A stretch of 64,000 bases of DNA from Methylobacterium sp. Leaf117 (GCF_001422985.1 NZ_LMNL01000034.1:704111-768110), one strand, 5' to 3'; numbered from the stretch's first letter, positions 1-9,042 are shown. Numbers and translations: made by a program. Notes: generated by a model from the sequence alone, not told the origin.

Positions 1-1166
1 CCGCCGCCTGGAGTCCTTCCCGGATCGGCTTCGTCACCACCCTGGCGGGGATCGGCTCGCTCCTCCTCAGCGGCCCCTTCGGCGCCCTGGTCGACCGCCT
101 CGGCCGGCCCCGGCTGCTGATCGCCCTGGCCTGCGGAGCCATCCTGTGCGGCACCCTGCTGCTGCTGCCGGCGCGGGGCGTCCTCCCGGTCTTCGCCGCG
201 CAGATGATGGCGGCGGCGGGCGGCACCCTGCTGCTCCCGGCCGTCACGGCCCTGACTCTCGGCATCGTCGGCAAGGACCGCTTCCCGAAGCAGCAGGGCC
301 GCAACCAAGCCTTCAACCACCTCGGCATCCTGCTGGCAGCCGGCGGCATCAGCCTCGGCACCGGCTGGTTCGGCCCCGCCATCGCCTTCTGGGTGCTCGG
401 CGGCATGGCGGTGCTGGCCATCGCGGCGACGCTGACGACGCCGGGCCATTGCTACAGCGAGCGCCGGGCCGTGGGCTGGCAGGAGGATGCGGACGACACA
501 CCGGAGCGCGCCGGCCTGCGCAGCATCGTGGCCAACCGCAAGCTCCTGGTGCTGGCCGTGGCGCTGGCGCTGTTCAACCTCGGCAACGGCGGCATGCTCT
601 CGCTGCTCGGGCAGAAGCTGGTGGCCACCGCGGTCGACGCCACGAGCTGGACCGCCCGCTACGTCATGGTGGCGCAGCTGGTGATGATCCCCGTGGCGCT
701 CTTCGCCGGATCGCTCGCCGACCGGCGCGGCCGGCGCCAGCTCCTCATCGCCGCCTGCGCGGTGCTGCCGGTCCGCGCCGTGCTCTCGGCCTTCATCGAC
801 GATCCCCTGTGGCTGATCTCCGCCGAGATCCTCGACGGCGTCGCCTCGGGCATCATCGGCGTCGCGGTGCCGGTGGTGGTCGCCGACCTGACCTGGGGTT
901 CCGGACGGACCCAGACGGCGCTCGGGTCCCTCAACGCCCTCCAGGGCATCGGCGGCGCCCTCTCGGCCTGGTACGGCGGCCTCGCCCAGGCGGTGCTGGG
1001 CTGGACCGGCGCATTCCTGGCGCTGGGGGCACCCGCCCTCGTCGCCCTCGGCCTCGTTCTGTGGCTCGACACCACCAGCGAGGGCCGGGGCCGCGCGGCG
1101 AAGGGCGGAGCGAAGGCAGCCGAGAAGACCGGGATCGAGCCGGACGCCGACCGGCACGGCGCCTGA
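1..1166 (+). CDS. MFS transporter, 5'-truncated by window edge
   Basis: Inner-membrane major facilitator superfamily permease; the substrate is not predictable. The reading frame is open from base 3, and the visible 387 residues consist of alternating hydrophobic helices with short basic loops (for example GALVDRLGRPR near the start and SLADRRGRRQ about 235 residues in). These two loops look like the MFS signature DRxGRR after TM2 and its copy in the second half, so only the first one or two helices should be missing. An internal ATG at 204 is not the true start. The C-terminal tail is charged and cytoplasmic. The next gene is on the same strand. Confidence 0.8.
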   Translation, partial: AAWSPSRIGFVTTLAGIGSLLLSGPFGALVDRLGRPRLLIALACGAILCGTLLLLPARGVLPVFAAQMMAAAGGTLLLPAVTALTLGIVGKDRFPKQQGRNQAFNHLGILLAAGGISLGTGWFGPAIAFWVLGGMAVLAIAATLTTPGHCYSERRAVGWQEDADDTPERAGLRSIVANRKLLVLAVALALFNLGNGGMLSLLGQKLVATAVDATSWTARYVMVAQLVMIPVALFAGSLADRRGRRQLLIAACAVLPVRAVLSAFIDDPLWLISAEILDGVASGIIGVAVPVVVADLTWGSGRTQTALGSLNALQGIGGALSAWYGGLAQAVLGWTGAFLALGAPALVALGLVLWLDTTSEGRGRAAKGGAKAAEKTGIEPDADRHGA

Positions 1167-1293
1167 ACGCCGCGTCGCTCCGGCGCCGATCGCCACCCGG
1201 CGGAACGGCGCCGGTCCGCTTCCGTTGGGCGAGGAGGCCCTGGCGGCGCGCAGGCTCCGGGCGGCGCGGACTCAGCTCTGGAGCGAAGACACG

Positions 1294-1785
1294 ATGGACG
1301 ATCGACCCGACGGCCGAACCTTCCAGGTCACCGAATCGCGCGCCGTGCCCTGGCTCAGCATCGTGTTCGGCTACGGCCCGATGCTGCCCTTCGTGGTCGG
1401 CGCCGCCATCGCCTGGGTCCGGCCCGGCGACACCCTGGGCGAGGCCGCCCTGCTCCTGACCCTCCTGTGGGGCTGCGCCATCCTGCTGTTCCTGTCGGGC
1501 GTGCGCCGCGGACTCAGCTTCCGCACCGAGGGCGGGCCGACCCTCACCCAGATGGCCACCATGATCGGGCTGTTCAGTCTCGGCTTCGTCGCCCTGGCGC
1601 TGGCGATCCTGGACGAGGCGGTGGCCGCGCTGGTCCTGCTCCTCGTCGGATTCGGGGCGATCGCGGTGCTCGACCCGATCGCGGCCCGACGGGGCGAGGC
1701 GCCCCTGTTCTTCGCCCGCCTGCGCCCGGTCCAGATCCCGATCGCGCTCCTCAGCCTCGCGGCCCTCCTGGCCCTGAAACTCTGA
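1294..1785 (+). CDS. DUF3429 family membrane protein
   Basis: Small integral membrane protein of 163 residues with about five hydrophobic segments. The opening ([20 protein letters not shown]) and the [17 protein letters not shown] stretch resemble the DUF3429 family, whose function is unknown. I chose the ATG at 1294 over the upstream GTG at 1225 because the family usually begins a few residues before the first helix and the upstream residues are low-complexity. It follows the MFS gene on the same strand after about 130 bp, so a common transcript is possible. No catalytic motif is visible. Confidence 0.7.
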   Translation: MDDRPDGRTFQVTESRAVPWLSIVFGYGPMLPFVVGAAIAWVRPGDTLGEAALLLTLLWGCAILLFLSGVRRGLSFRTEGGPTLTQMATMIGLFSLGFVALALAILDEAVAALVLLLVGFGAIAVLDPIAARRGEAPLFFARLRPVQIPIALLSLAALLALKL

Positions 1786-1879
1786 CGCGCATCCCTGCCG
1801 GGGCCTGCGCGCTTGCCGCTCCCCGCCGCCCGCGATAGAGCCCCCGGGACCCCGAACAGCCCCGACGGACACGCATCCC

Positions 1880-3418
1880 ATGGCCAAGGCCGATTCCAAC
1901 AAGGCCGATTCCAACCAGGCCGACTCGAACAAGGCCGACACCCTGAAGCCGCGCCTGCCGCGCGGTTTCGTCGACCGGCGCGCGGACGAGATCGCCGCCC
2001 AGCACCGCATGCTGGAGACGATCCGCCGGAGCTTCGAGCTCTATGGCTTCGAGGCGCTGGAGACGCCGTTCGTGGAGTACACCGAGGCGCTGGGCAAGTT
2101 CCTGCCCGACCTCGACCGGCCGAACGAGGGCGTGTTCTCGTTCCAGGACGACGACGAATCCTGGCTGTCGCTGCGCTACGACCTGACTGCGCCGCTGGCC
2201 CGCCACGTGGCCGAGCACTTCGACGCGATCCCCAAGCCCTACCGGAGCTTTCGCGCCGGCTACGTCTTCCGCAACGAGAAGCCGGGTCCGGGCCGCTTCC
2301 GCCAGTTCATGCAGTTCGATGCCGACATCGTCGGGGCCGGCTCGGTGGCGGCCGATGCAGAGATCTGCATGCTGATGGCCGACACCCTGGAGAAGCTCGG
2401 GCTCACCGGGCAGTACGTGGTCAAGGTCAACAACCGGAAGGTGCTCGACGGGCTGATGGAGTCGATCGGGCTCAGCGGTCCCGACAAGGCCGGGCAGCGC
2501 CTGACCGTGCTGCGCGCCATCGACAAGCTGGATCGCCTCGGCGATGCCGGCGTGCGCGAATTGCTGGGCGCCGGCCGCAAGGACGAGAGCGGCGACTTCA
2601 CCAAGGGGGCCGGGCTGGCCGATGAGGCGATCGGCCGGGTGCTCGCCTTCACCGGCTGGACCGGCCCCGGATCGGCCCCGGCCGAGACCGCCACCACGCT
2701 GGCGAATTTCGAAACCTCCCTGGCGGGCAGCGCCATCGGGCTGGAGGGCGTGCGCGAACTCGCCGACATGGCCGCCCTGTTCGCCGCGGCCGGCTACGAT
2801 GCCCGCATCCGCATCGACCCTTCCGTCGTGCGCGGGCTCGAATACTACACCGGCCCGGTCTACGAGGCGGAGCTGACCTTCCCGGTCACCAACGACGAAG
2901 GCCAGGTGGTGCGCTTCGGCTCGGTCTCGGGCGGCGGCCGCTACGACGGCCTCGTGGGGCGTTTCCGCAGTGAGCCGGTGCCGGCGACCGGCTTCTCCAT
3001 CGGCGTCTCGCGCCTGTTCTCGGCCCTGCAACTGGTGAAGAGCCCGCTCCTGGACGGCCTTGCCAAGCCCGGCCCGGTGGTGGTGCTGGTGCTCGATCGG
3101 GACAACATCGCCGATTACCAGCGCCTCGTCGCGTCCCTGCGGGAGGCCGGCATCCGGGCCGAGCTCTATCTCGGCGGCTCGGGCATGAAGGCGCAGATGA
3201 AATATGCCGACCGGCGCGGCAGCCCGTGCGCCATCATCCAGGGCTCGAACGAGCGCGAGGCCGGCGAGGTCCAGATCAAGGACCTGATCGAGGGGGCCAA
3301 GGCCGCGGCCGCCATCACCAGCAACGCCGAGTGGAAGGCCGCGCGCCCGGCCCAGTTCTCGGTGCCGGTGGCCGAGATGGTCGAGCGGGTGCGCGAGGTC
3401 CTGGGGCGCCACTTCTGA
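1880..3418 (+). CDS. hisS: Histidyl-tRNA synthetase (alphaproteobacterial type)
   Basis: Cytoplasmic class II synthetase that charges tRNA-His; 512 residues. Motif 2 lies near residues 123-140 ([14 protein letters not shown]), the histidine-binding loops are GLEYYTG near 318 and GGGRYDGL near 351, and the anticodon-binding domain starts near 398. Motif 2 and the first histidine loop differ from the enterobacterial FRHERPQKGRYRQF and GLDYYT forms, as expected of the divergent HisRS of Alphaproteobacteria, some of which charge a tRNA-His lacking G-1. The N-terminus carries a 15-bp tandem duplication giving [15 protein letters not shown] before the conserved KPRLPRGF, so it is probably a disordered extension. 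The gene stands alone and is convergent with ohr. Confidence 0.95.
   Translation: MAKADSNKADSNQADSNKADTLKPRLPRGFVDRRADEIAAQHRMLETIRRSFELYGFEALETPFVEYTEALGKFLPDLDRPNEGVFSFQDDDESWLSLRYDLTAPLARHVAEHFDAIPKPYRSFRAGYVFRNEKPGPGRFRQFMQFDADIVGAGSVAADAEICMLMADTLEKLGLTGQYVVKVNNRKVLDGLMESIGLSGPDKAGQRLTVLRAIDKLDRLGDAGVRELLGAGRKDESGDFTKGAGLADEAIGRVLAFTGWTGPGSAPAETATTLANFETSLAGSAIGLEGVRELADMAALFAAAGYDARIRIDPSVVRGLEYYTGPVYEAELTFPVTNDEGQVVRFGSVSGGGRYDGLVGRFRSEPVPATGFSIGVSRLFSALQLVKSPLLDGLAKPGPVVVLVLDRDNIADYQRLVASLREAGIRAELYLGGSGMKAQMKYADRRGSPCAIIQGSNEREAGEVQIKDLIEGAKAAAAITSNAEWKAARPAQFSVPVAEMVERVREVLGRHF
1886..1930 (+). repeat. 15-bp tandem repeat at the hisS 5' end (3 units)
   Basis: Three consecutive 15-bp units (two identical, the third with three changes) start at codon 3 of hisS and keep the frame, encoding five-residue K/QADSN repeats. 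A partial fourth unit follows. Confidence 0.85.
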
Positions 3419-3632
3419 GGCCCCGGGCTTCGCCTATCCAGGGTCGCGACATCGCCGCGTGTCCCCCCTCCGCCCTGTGGGGGGGGGCAGCGGTGGGAGC
3501 GGTTGGGTGACCCATTGCCGGCTGAGGCGCGCGGAACCACCCCCACCTCCAAACTCCTCCCCACGAGGGGGGGGGGGAGGAGAGCCGCGCCGAGCCTGCA
3601 CGCTTGAACAGGAGGGCCACCCGGACCGGCGA
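3419..3632. other. Convergent intergenic region with G-tracts and hairpin potential
   Basis: Between the convergent hisS and ohr genes. It contains a G9 run (3479-3487) and a G11 run (3567-3577). The segment 3554-3582 can fold with CTCCTCCCC pairing to the G-run followed by AGGAG. No U-tract follows, so this is at best a non-canonical bidirectional terminator or a REP-like element. No gene was seen here. Confidence 0.4.
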
Positions 3633-4055
3633 TCAGGCGACCGAGATGTCGACCTGGATGTTGCCGCGGGTGGCGTGCGAGTACGGGCACACCACGTCGG
3701 CGCGCTTCACCAGATCCTCGGCCACCGCCCGGTCGAGGCCCGGCAGGGTCGCCTTCAGGGCCACCACGAGGCCGAAGCCGGTGCCGTCGTCGCGCGGGCC
3801 GATACCGACGCTGGACTCGATCTTGGACTCCTCCGAGACCTGGATCTTGTCCTTGCCGGCCACGAACTTGATCGCGCCGAGGAAGCAGGCGGCGTAGCCG
3901 GCCGCGAAGAGCTGCTCCGGGTTGGTGCCGGCGCCACCGCCGCCGCCAAGCTCCTTCGGCGTCGAGAGCTTGACGTCCACCTTGGAATCGTCGGTCGCGG
4001 CGGAGCCTTCACGGCCGCCGGTGGCATGGGCGTGGGCGGTGTAGAGTGCCTTCAT
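3633..4055 (-). CDS. ohr: Organic hydroperoxide resistance protein (Ohr/OsmC family)
   Basis: Cytoplasmic thiol peroxidase that reduces organic and fatty-acid hydroperoxides using lipoylated proteins as reductant in the known family. It is 140 residues, the normal Ohr length. The two catalytic cysteines are Cys57 (GYAACFLGA) and Cys123 (DVVCPYSHATRG), with Arg15 and Glu47 as the conserved activating residues. It is divergent from the MarR-type gene ohrR, the classical arrangement, and the spacer holds two ATTGYGCRCAAT-like operators. Induction by organic peroxide through release of OhrR is expected. Confidence 0.93.
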   Translation of the reverse strand: MKALYTAHAHATGGREGSAATDDSKVDVKLSTPKELGGGGGAGTNPEQLFAAGYAACFLGAIKFVAGKDKIQVSEESKIESSVGIGPRDDGTGFGLVVALKATLPGLDRAVAEDLVKRADVVCPYSHATRGNIQVDISVA

Positions 4056-4114
4056 GGGTATCTCTCCTGAAGCTCGGACGAACGGATCGGGCGCGGTCCC
4101 GCTTCGACGTTTTC

Positions 4115-4128
4115 GATTGCGCGCAATC
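4115..4128. promoter_or_regulatory. OhrR operator 1 (perfect palindrome)
   Basis: GATTGCGCGCAATC is a perfect 14-bp palindrome in the ohr/ohrR spacer. It resembles the ATTGCGCGCAAT-type boxes described for alphaproteobacterial OhrR. The assignment to OhrR is inferred from position. Confidence 0.7.
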
Positions 4129-4152
4129 TAGTTATTTCCTCGCATAGGACTT

Positions 4153-4165
4153 GATTGTGCGCAAT
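4153..4165. promoter_or_regulatory. OhrR operator 2 (imperfect copy)
   Basis: GATTGTGCGCAAT repeats the core of operator 1 with one pair of non-palindromic positions. Its centre is 38 bp from that of operator 1, so the two sites probably serve the two divergent promoters or bind OhrR cooperatively. Confidence 0.6.
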
Positions 4166-4236
4166 ATGAAATTTGCATAAGACCATGATATCGCGTCGGC
4201 TTCGGTGCGATGCGCAGCGCGAAGGAAAGCCTCATC

Positions 4237-4767
4237 ATGTCGGGACGGCAGACCCGCACGCTCCCGGAGCCCATCCCGGCTTCGGACACGACGGATGCCC
4301 TCAGCCTGGACAGCCAGCTCTGCTTCGCCGTCTATGCGACGGCCCATGCCTTCGGGCGCGCCTACCGCACGCTGCTGAGCGGCCACGACCTGACCTACCC
4401 GCAATATCTCGTGCTGCTGGTTTTGTGGGAGGAGGAGGGACTGACGGTCAAGGAGATCGGGCAGCGCCTGTTCCTCGATTCCGGCACCCTGACGCCGCTG
4501 CTGAAGCGCCTGGAGGGGGCCGGCCATGTCCGGCGCGCCCGCGATCGGGCCGACGAGCGCCAGGTCAGCATCTTCCTGACGGCGACCGGCCGGGCCCTGC
4601 GCGCCCGCATGGAATGCGTGCCGGGCCTCGCCGGCGGCATGACCGGCCTCGATGTCGACGGGCGCCGCGCCCTCCTCGACACCCTGGTCCAGCTTCGGGC
4701 CTCGCTGCACGACGCGCTCGCGACCGAGAGGGCGACCGACGCCCCCGGTGCCAGCCCGGCGCCCTGA
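4237..4767 (+). CDS. ohrR: MarR-family organic peroxide sensor repressor
   Basis: DNA-binding repressor of ohr and probably of itself. The 176-residue protein has the redox-sensing cysteine at residue 29 ([10 protein letters not shown]), the defining feature of OhrR, then a winged-helix MarR domain with the recognition helix around [16 protein letters not shown] and wing residues [17 protein letters not shown] chose the ATG at 4237 because a GGAAAG Shine-Dalgarno lies about eight bases upstream; the ATG at 4210 would put Cys29 at 38 with no better ribosome site. A short Pro/Ala-rich tail ends the protein. Confidence 0.92.
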   Translation: MSGRQTRTLPEPIPASDTTDALSLDSQLCFAVYATAHAFGRAYRTLLSGHDLTYPQYLVLLVLWEEEGLTVKEIGQRLFLDSGTLTPLLKRLEGAGHVRRARDRADERQVSIFLTATGRALRARMECVPGLAGGMTGLDVDGRRALLDTLVQLRASLHDALATERATDAPGASPAP

Positions 4768-4796
4768 TCCGACGACACGGTCCCCGAGACGAAGAA

Positions 4797-4826
4797 AGCC
4801 GGTCCCGCGTTCCAGCGGGACCGGCT
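4797..4826 (-). terminator. Hairpin terminator between ohrR and cytochrome c gene
   Basis: A perfect 12-bp stem (AGCCGGTCCCGC / GCGGGACCGGCT) with a 6-nt loop lies between two convergent genes. Read on the minus strand it is followed by TTTCTTC, so it best fits the cytochrome c transcript. It could also stop ohrR read-through. Confidence 0.7.
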
Positions 4827-4873
4827 CTCCGGAGCATTCGGGTGGCCCGGCCTCGAGGCCGGGTCCGGGGTGC

Positions 4874-5239
4874 TTACTTCTGGGTACCGAGGTAGGCGAT
4901 CACATCGGCGAGCTTCTTGTCGTCCTTGAGGCCCGGATAGACCATCTTGTTGCCCGGCACCTTGGCCTTGGGGTCCTTCAGCCACTCCTTGAGGTTGGCC
5001 TCGTCCCAGGTGATGCCCGAGCCCTTGAGGGCGGCCGAGTAGTTGTAGCCCTCGTGCGTGCCGGCCTTGCGGCCCACGACGCCCTTGAGATCCGGACCGA
5101 CACCGTTCTTGCCGAAGGCGTGGCAGGCCTTGCACGGCGCGAAGGCCTTCTCGCCGGCAGCGGCGTCGCCGGCCTCCTGGGCCTGGGCCGACAGCGGCAG
5201 CAGAAGCGCGAGCGCGGCGCCGAGGATGAGGTGACGCAT
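4874..5239 (-). CDS. Periplasmic class I cytochrome c
   Basis: Soluble mono-haem electron carrier of 121 residues. A signal peptide ends near residue 21 (LSAQAQ-EAG). The haem motif CKACH is at 36-40 and the distal ligand Met99 lies in NKMVYPGL, giving a cytochrome c2/c550-like fold. Exact partners (bc1 complex, oxidase or methanol dehydrogenase) cannot be told from sequence. The start at 5239 is preceded by CGGAGGAAAA; a longer in-frame ORF upstream lacks a signal-peptide arrangement. It is transcribed away from the glcD-like gene, alone, and ends at a strong hairpin. Confidence 0.9.
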   Translation of the reverse strand: MRHLILGAALALLLPLSAQAQEAGDAAAGEKAFAPCKACHAFGKNGVGPDLKGVVGRKAGTHEGYNYSAALKGSGITWDEANLKEWLKDPKAKVPGNKMVYPGLKDDKKLADVIAYLGTQK

Positions 5240-5536
5240 GGTTGTTTTCCTCCGTTGGGCGGCAGAAGCCGCCTTGCTTATGGCAGAGCTTGACGATTTA
5301 GAACAGATTGAGACTGGAAACGTGCGGACTCCGCCGAGGGTGTCTGCGACGAAACGAAGCTTCACGGCAGAGTTTTCGTTCCCCCGGTTCTCGAAGAGCC
5401 GATCCCCGGGTGCGGTTGTCGTTCCGTTGCCTTAAGATCCCGGACAATCGTCGCGGCTCTCCGCGTTCCGGATGATCGGTCTAGACCGACGCACCTGAGC
5501 GCAGGCTGAAGACGAATCCATCGCGAGGAGCGCCCC

Positions 5537-6970
5537 ATGTCGATCGCCTTTCCCGTGCCCGACGCCGCCATCGTCGCCCGCCGCGACGCGATCATCGCCG
5601 GCCTCCGGCCCCTGGTGGCGCCCGAGGCGCTGGTGACGACCGAGGACGAGCGCCGCGCCTTCGAGACCGACGGGCTCACCGCCTACCGCAAGATGCCGCT
5701 CGCCGTGGTGCTGCCCTCGACCACCGCGGAGGTCTCGGCCGTGATGGCGTTCTGCCACGCCAACGGCGTCCGGGTGGTGCCGCGCGGCGCCGGCACGTCG
5801 CTGGCCGGCGGCGCCATCGCGCAGGAGGACGCGGTGATCCTCGGCGTCTCGAAGATGAACCGCATCGTGGCGATCGATTTCGAGAACCGCACCGCCCGCG
5901 TCGAGGCCGGCATCACCAACCTGGCCATCTCGGGCGCCGTCAGCCACGAGGGCTTCTTCTACGCGCCCGACCCGTCGAGCCAGCTCGCCTGCACCATCGC
6001 GGGCAATATCGCGATGAATTCCGGCGGCGCGCACTGCCTCAAATACGGGGTCACCACCAACAACCTGCTCGGCGTCACCCTGGTGATGAACGACGGCACC
6101 GTGGTGGAGATCGGCGGCGCCCATCTCGACGCGCCCGGCTACGACCTGCTCGGCCTCGTCTGCGGCTCGGAGGGGCAGCTCGGCATCGTCACCGAGGCCA
6201 CCGTGCGCATCCTGCGGGCGGCGGAGGGCGCGCGCCCGGCCCTCGTCGGCTTCGGCTCGGTGGAGGATGCGGGCGCCTGCACGGCGGCGATCATCGGCGC
6301 CGGCATCATCCCGGTGGCGATCGAGTACATGGACCGCGAGGCGATCCTGATCACCGAGGATTTCGCCCAGGCCGGCTATCCGCGCGACGCCGAGGCCATG
6401 CTGATCATCGAGGTCGAGGGCTCCGATACCGAGTGCACGGCGATGCTGGCTCGCATCGAGGCCATCGCCCGCGACTACAACCCGACCAGCATCCGGGTCT
6501 CGACATCCGAGGCCGAGAGCGCCGCCATCTGGAAGGGCCGCAAGTCCGCCTTCGGCGCCACCGGCCGGATCTCGGACTACATCTGCATGGACGGCACCAT
6601 CCCCACCGGCCAGCTCCCCGGCGTGCTGGAGCGGATCGGGGCGATCTGCGCCGAGAAGGGCCTGCGGGTCGCCAACGTGTTCCACGCCGGCGACGGCAAC
6701 CTGCACCCGCTGATCCTGTTCGACATCAACACGCCGGGCGAGATGGAGAAGGCGGAGGCGGCGGGCGACGCGATTCTGAAGCTCTGCGTCGAGGTCGGCG
6801 GCTGCCTCACGGGCGAGCACGGCGTCGGCATCGAGAAGCGTGAGCTGATGCGCTTCCAGTATGCCCAGGAAGACCTGGAGCAGCAGATGCGGGTGAAGAA
6901 CGTCTTCGACCCGCACTGGCTGATGAACCCCGCCAAGGTGTTCCCGCTGGAGGGGCGCCTGCTCGCCTGA
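5537..6970 (+). CDS. glcD: FAD-linked oxidase, glycolate oxidase subunit GlcD-like
   Basis: FAD-dependent 2-hydroxyacid dehydrogenase of 477 residues in the GlcD/D-lactate dehydrogenase family. The FAD-binding (PCMH) domain carries PRGAGTSLAGG at about 81-91 and a glycine-rich NIAMNSGGAHCLKYG stretch near 160. The C-terminal oxidase domain has the family histidine in GDGNLHPLILF near 385 and GEHGVGIEK near 425. In many genomes glcD is followed by glcE and glcF, but here the next gene is a convergent rlmJ, so this is an orphan subunit. The substrate may be glycolate or D-lactate. Confidence 0.85.
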   Translation: MSIAFPVPDAAIVARRDAIIAGLRPLVAPEALVTTEDERRAFETDGLTAYRKMPLAVVLPSTTAEVSAVMAFCHANGVRVVPRGAGTSLAGGAIAQEDAVILGVSKMNRIVAIDFENRTARVEAGITNLAISGAVSHEGFFYAPDPSSQLACTIAGNIAMNSGGAHCLKYGVTTNNLLGVTLVMNDGTVVEIGGAHLDAPGYDLLGLVCGSEGQLGIVTEATVRILRAAEGARPALVGFGSVEDAGACTAAIIGAGIIPVAIEYMDREAILITEDFAQAGYPRDAEAMLIIEVEGSDTECTAMLARIEAIARDYNPTSIRVSTSEAESAAIWKGRKSAFGATGRISDYICMDGTIPTGQLPGVLERIGAICAEKGLRVANVFHAGDGNLHPLILFDINTPGEMEKAEAAGDAILKLCVEVGGCLTGEHGVGIEKRELMRFQYAQEDLEQQMRVKNVFDPHWLMNPAKVFPLEGRLLA

Positions 6971-6982
6971 AGCGCCGGGCCT

Positions 6983-7828
6983 TCAGGCCGCGGCGCCGAA
7001 GGCCTCGCACCGGAAGGCGCCGTAATCGGTGCGGGCGAGGCGTTCGGCCAGAGCCGGCAGGAACAACGTCGCCTCCTCGGCGAGCCGCCACGGCGGGTTG
7101 ATGACGATGAGGCCGTTGCCGTTGAGCCGAGCCGGATCGGGCTCGGACACCAGGAGGTCGAGGCGCAGGGCCGGGCGGGTCAGAACCCGGTCGAGCTGCG
7201 CCACCATGTGGTCGACCTTGGCCACATCCTTGATCGGGTACCAGCCGAGATAGATGCCGGTGGGCCACTTGGCGACCGCCCGGGCCAATGCGGTCCCGAG
7301 GCGGTCGATCTCGCCCAGCTCCTCGTAGGGCGGGTCGATCAGGACCACGCCACGGCGCTCGGGGGGCGGGATCAGCGCGTTGAGCGCCGTCCAGCCGTCG
7401 AGATGCATCACCTTCGACAGGGAATCCTGGTTGAAGCGCAGCCGCAGGGTCTCGGCATCGGCCGGATGCAATTCCACGAACACGCCCTGGTCGGTGGGGC
7501 GCAGGAACTCCCGGATCAGGGCGGGCGAGCCCGGATAGGTGTCGGCCCCGTGCCGCTCCCGCACCGCCGCCACAGCCGCGCGGTAGGGCGCGAGCAGGGC
7601 TTCCACGGCCTCGGGGAAGGGCGTGTCGAGGCGACCCCAGCCGTCACGCCACTCGCCGGTGCGGCCGGCCTCGTCGGCGGTGAGGTCGTAGAAGCCGAGG
7701 CCCGCATGGGTGTCGATCGCCCGGAAGCCCGTCGGCTTCAGGCAGAGATGCGCCAGCACCCGGCTCAGCACGAGATGCTTCAGGACATCGGCGAAATTGC
7801 CGGCGTGGAAGGCGTGGCGGTAATTCAT
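6983..7828 (-). CDS. rlmJ: 23S rRNA (adenine(2030)-N6)-methyltransferase RlmJ
   Basis: SAM-dependent enzyme that methylates A2030 of 23S rRNA; 281 residues, the usual length. The start MNYRHAFHAGNFADVLKH is the signature N-terminus of RlmJ, and the catalytic motif DPPY is near residue 163 (VLIDPPYEE). I rejected the longer ORF starting at 7888 because this conserved N-terminus begins at 7828. The gene is convergent with glcD with a 12-bp gap. It has no obvious operon partner. Confidence 0.93.
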   Translation of the reverse strand: MNYRHAFHAGNFADVLKHLVLSRVLAHLCLKPTGFRAIDTHAGLGFYDLTADEAGRTGEWRDGWGRLDTPFPEAVEALLAPYRAAVAAVRERHGADTYPGSPALIREFLRPTDQGVFVELHPADAETLRLRFNQDSLSKVMHLDGWTALNALIPPPERRGVVLIDPPYEELGEIDRLGTALARAVAKWPTGIYLGWYPIKDVAKVDHMVAQLDRVLTRPALRLDLLVSEPDPARLNGNGLIVINPPWRLAEEATLFLPALAERLARTDYGAFRCEAFGAAA

Positions 7829-7891
7829 GGGGTCCGGGTCTGTCTCACCCCGCCCCCGGCGCTCCGGCGCGGGGTGGGATCGCGCCATCCT

Positions 7892-8578
7892 CTAGCGCGC
7901 GGCGTCGATGGCAACCTCGTCCGAGCGGCAATTCTGGCGGGCCACCTCGGGGCAGGGGGTGAAGCCGCGCAGATCCTTGGAGAAGCAGATCCGCACCTCC
8001 TGGAGCTGGCCGCTCCGGCAGGTGACCGACATCATGTCGGGGCGCAGGCCACGGTTGGCCGCGACGAACTGCCGGGCGATCTCGATCGGCGCCAGCCGCG
8101 TATCGCGCTCCGGCGCCTGGAAGGCATCCGGAATGGTCACCGCCGCGCGGGCGTCGCGCGCCGCCTGGAAATAGGAGACCGGGTCGAGCCCCGAACAGGT
8201 GCCGTGGGTGCGCCACTCGTGCCGAGCCAGGCCCTCGCTCGGATAGACCTCGCCCGCCACCGCGATCGCCTGTCGGGTCGGCGAGCGCTCGACGGAGGAG
8301 CAGTTGGCCGGATAGCCGCGGGTGTATTGCGGCCACAGGCCGTGGACGACGAAGCCGAGGCCGCGTCCCGGCCGGCACTGGCCCTGCGCCTCGCGCCGGG
8401 CGCCCGGCCCCTCGCAATAGGTCGGCGACCAGGACAGGGCCAGGACGTAGAAGTCGAAGGAGCCCGGCGTGGCGCCGCGCTCGAAGCCCTGGGCCAGCGC
8501 GGGCGACGCCATCAGCGCCAGGGTCAGGCCCGCCAAGGCGCCGCGTGCGCGCGCCCCAGGCCCGGCGACAGGCCTCAC
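7892..8578 (-). CDS. Secreted ribonuclease T2 family protein (GTG start)
   Basis: Periplasmic or secreted RNase that cleaves RNA through 2',3'-cyclic phosphates. A signal peptide ends near LMASPALAQG. The two catalytic segments of the T2 family are intact: HGLWPQ near residue 79 and EWRTHGTC near 120-127, each with its catalytic histidine. The six or more cysteines suggest disulfides. The GTG start at 8578 overlaps the TGA of the upstream gene by four bases (GTGA), so translation is probably coupled. The ORF extends further upstream, but that part is a shadow of the upstream gene. The length of 228 residues fits bacterial RNase I. Confidence 0.9.
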   Translation of the reverse strand: MRPVAGPGARARGALAGLTLALMASPALAQGFERGATPGSFDFYVLALSWSPTYCEGPGARREAQGQCRPGRGLGFVVHGLWPQYTRGYPANCSSVERSPTRQAIAVAGEVYPSEGLARHEWRTHGTCSGLDPVSYFQAARDARAAVTIPDAFQAPERDTRLAPIEIARQFVAANRGLRPDMMSVTCRSGQLQEVRICFSKDLRGFTPCPEVARQNCRSDEVAIDAAR

Positions 8579-9042
8579 GGACGGGCTTCGCGGCAGGCCG
8601 AGGAATAGGCGTAGGAGAGGTTGCGATCGAGGCCGTGGACGCAGAACTCGATGCCCCAATCGGCGCCGATGATCCCGAGACCGTCGCGCACGGAGTAATC
8701 GACCTTGCGGCGGATGCCATCCGAGGTGGTGGCGACCGCGCTGCAGAAGCGGCGCGGAACGTAGTCGAGGCCCCAGGGCCGCCACGCCGTGCGCTCGATG
8801 TGCTCGTAGCGCAGGATGGTCAGGGACGAGTTCCAGAACTTCGTCTCCTTCTCGGCGAAGTGCGACGAGAGTCGCTCCAGCACCTCGGGGGCCTGGCAGC
8901 CGGGGATGTCGGCCTCGTAGTTGAACTCGCGCTCCTCGGCGGGCGTGATCTCCTCGCGGCCGGAACGGGCGAGCGCCGGCTGAAGGCTGCCCGCCAGGAC
9001 GAGGCCGAGGGCGAGGGCGGTGGAGAGGGGGTTCGGGCGCAT
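8575..9042 (-). CDS. Small secreted four-cysteine protein coupled to RNase T2
   Basis: I do not recognise a family. The 155-residue protein has a clear signal peptide (ALALGLVLAGSLQPALA) and a mature part with four cysteines (IPGC, RRFC, EFC, SAC), suggesting two disulfides. It also has many aromatic residues. Its stop overlaps the RNase T2 start in GTGA, so the two are made together and may act together outside the cytoplasm. An RNase inhibitor, chaperone or unrelated periplasmic role are all open. Confidence 0.75.
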   Translation of the reverse strand: MRPNPLSTALALGLVLAGSLQPALARSGREEITPAEEREFNYEADIPGCQAPEVLERLSSHFAEKETKFWNSSLTILRYEHIERTAWRPWGLDYVPRRFCSAVATTSDGIRRKVDYSVRDGLGIIGADWGIEFCVHGLDRNLSYAYSSACREARP

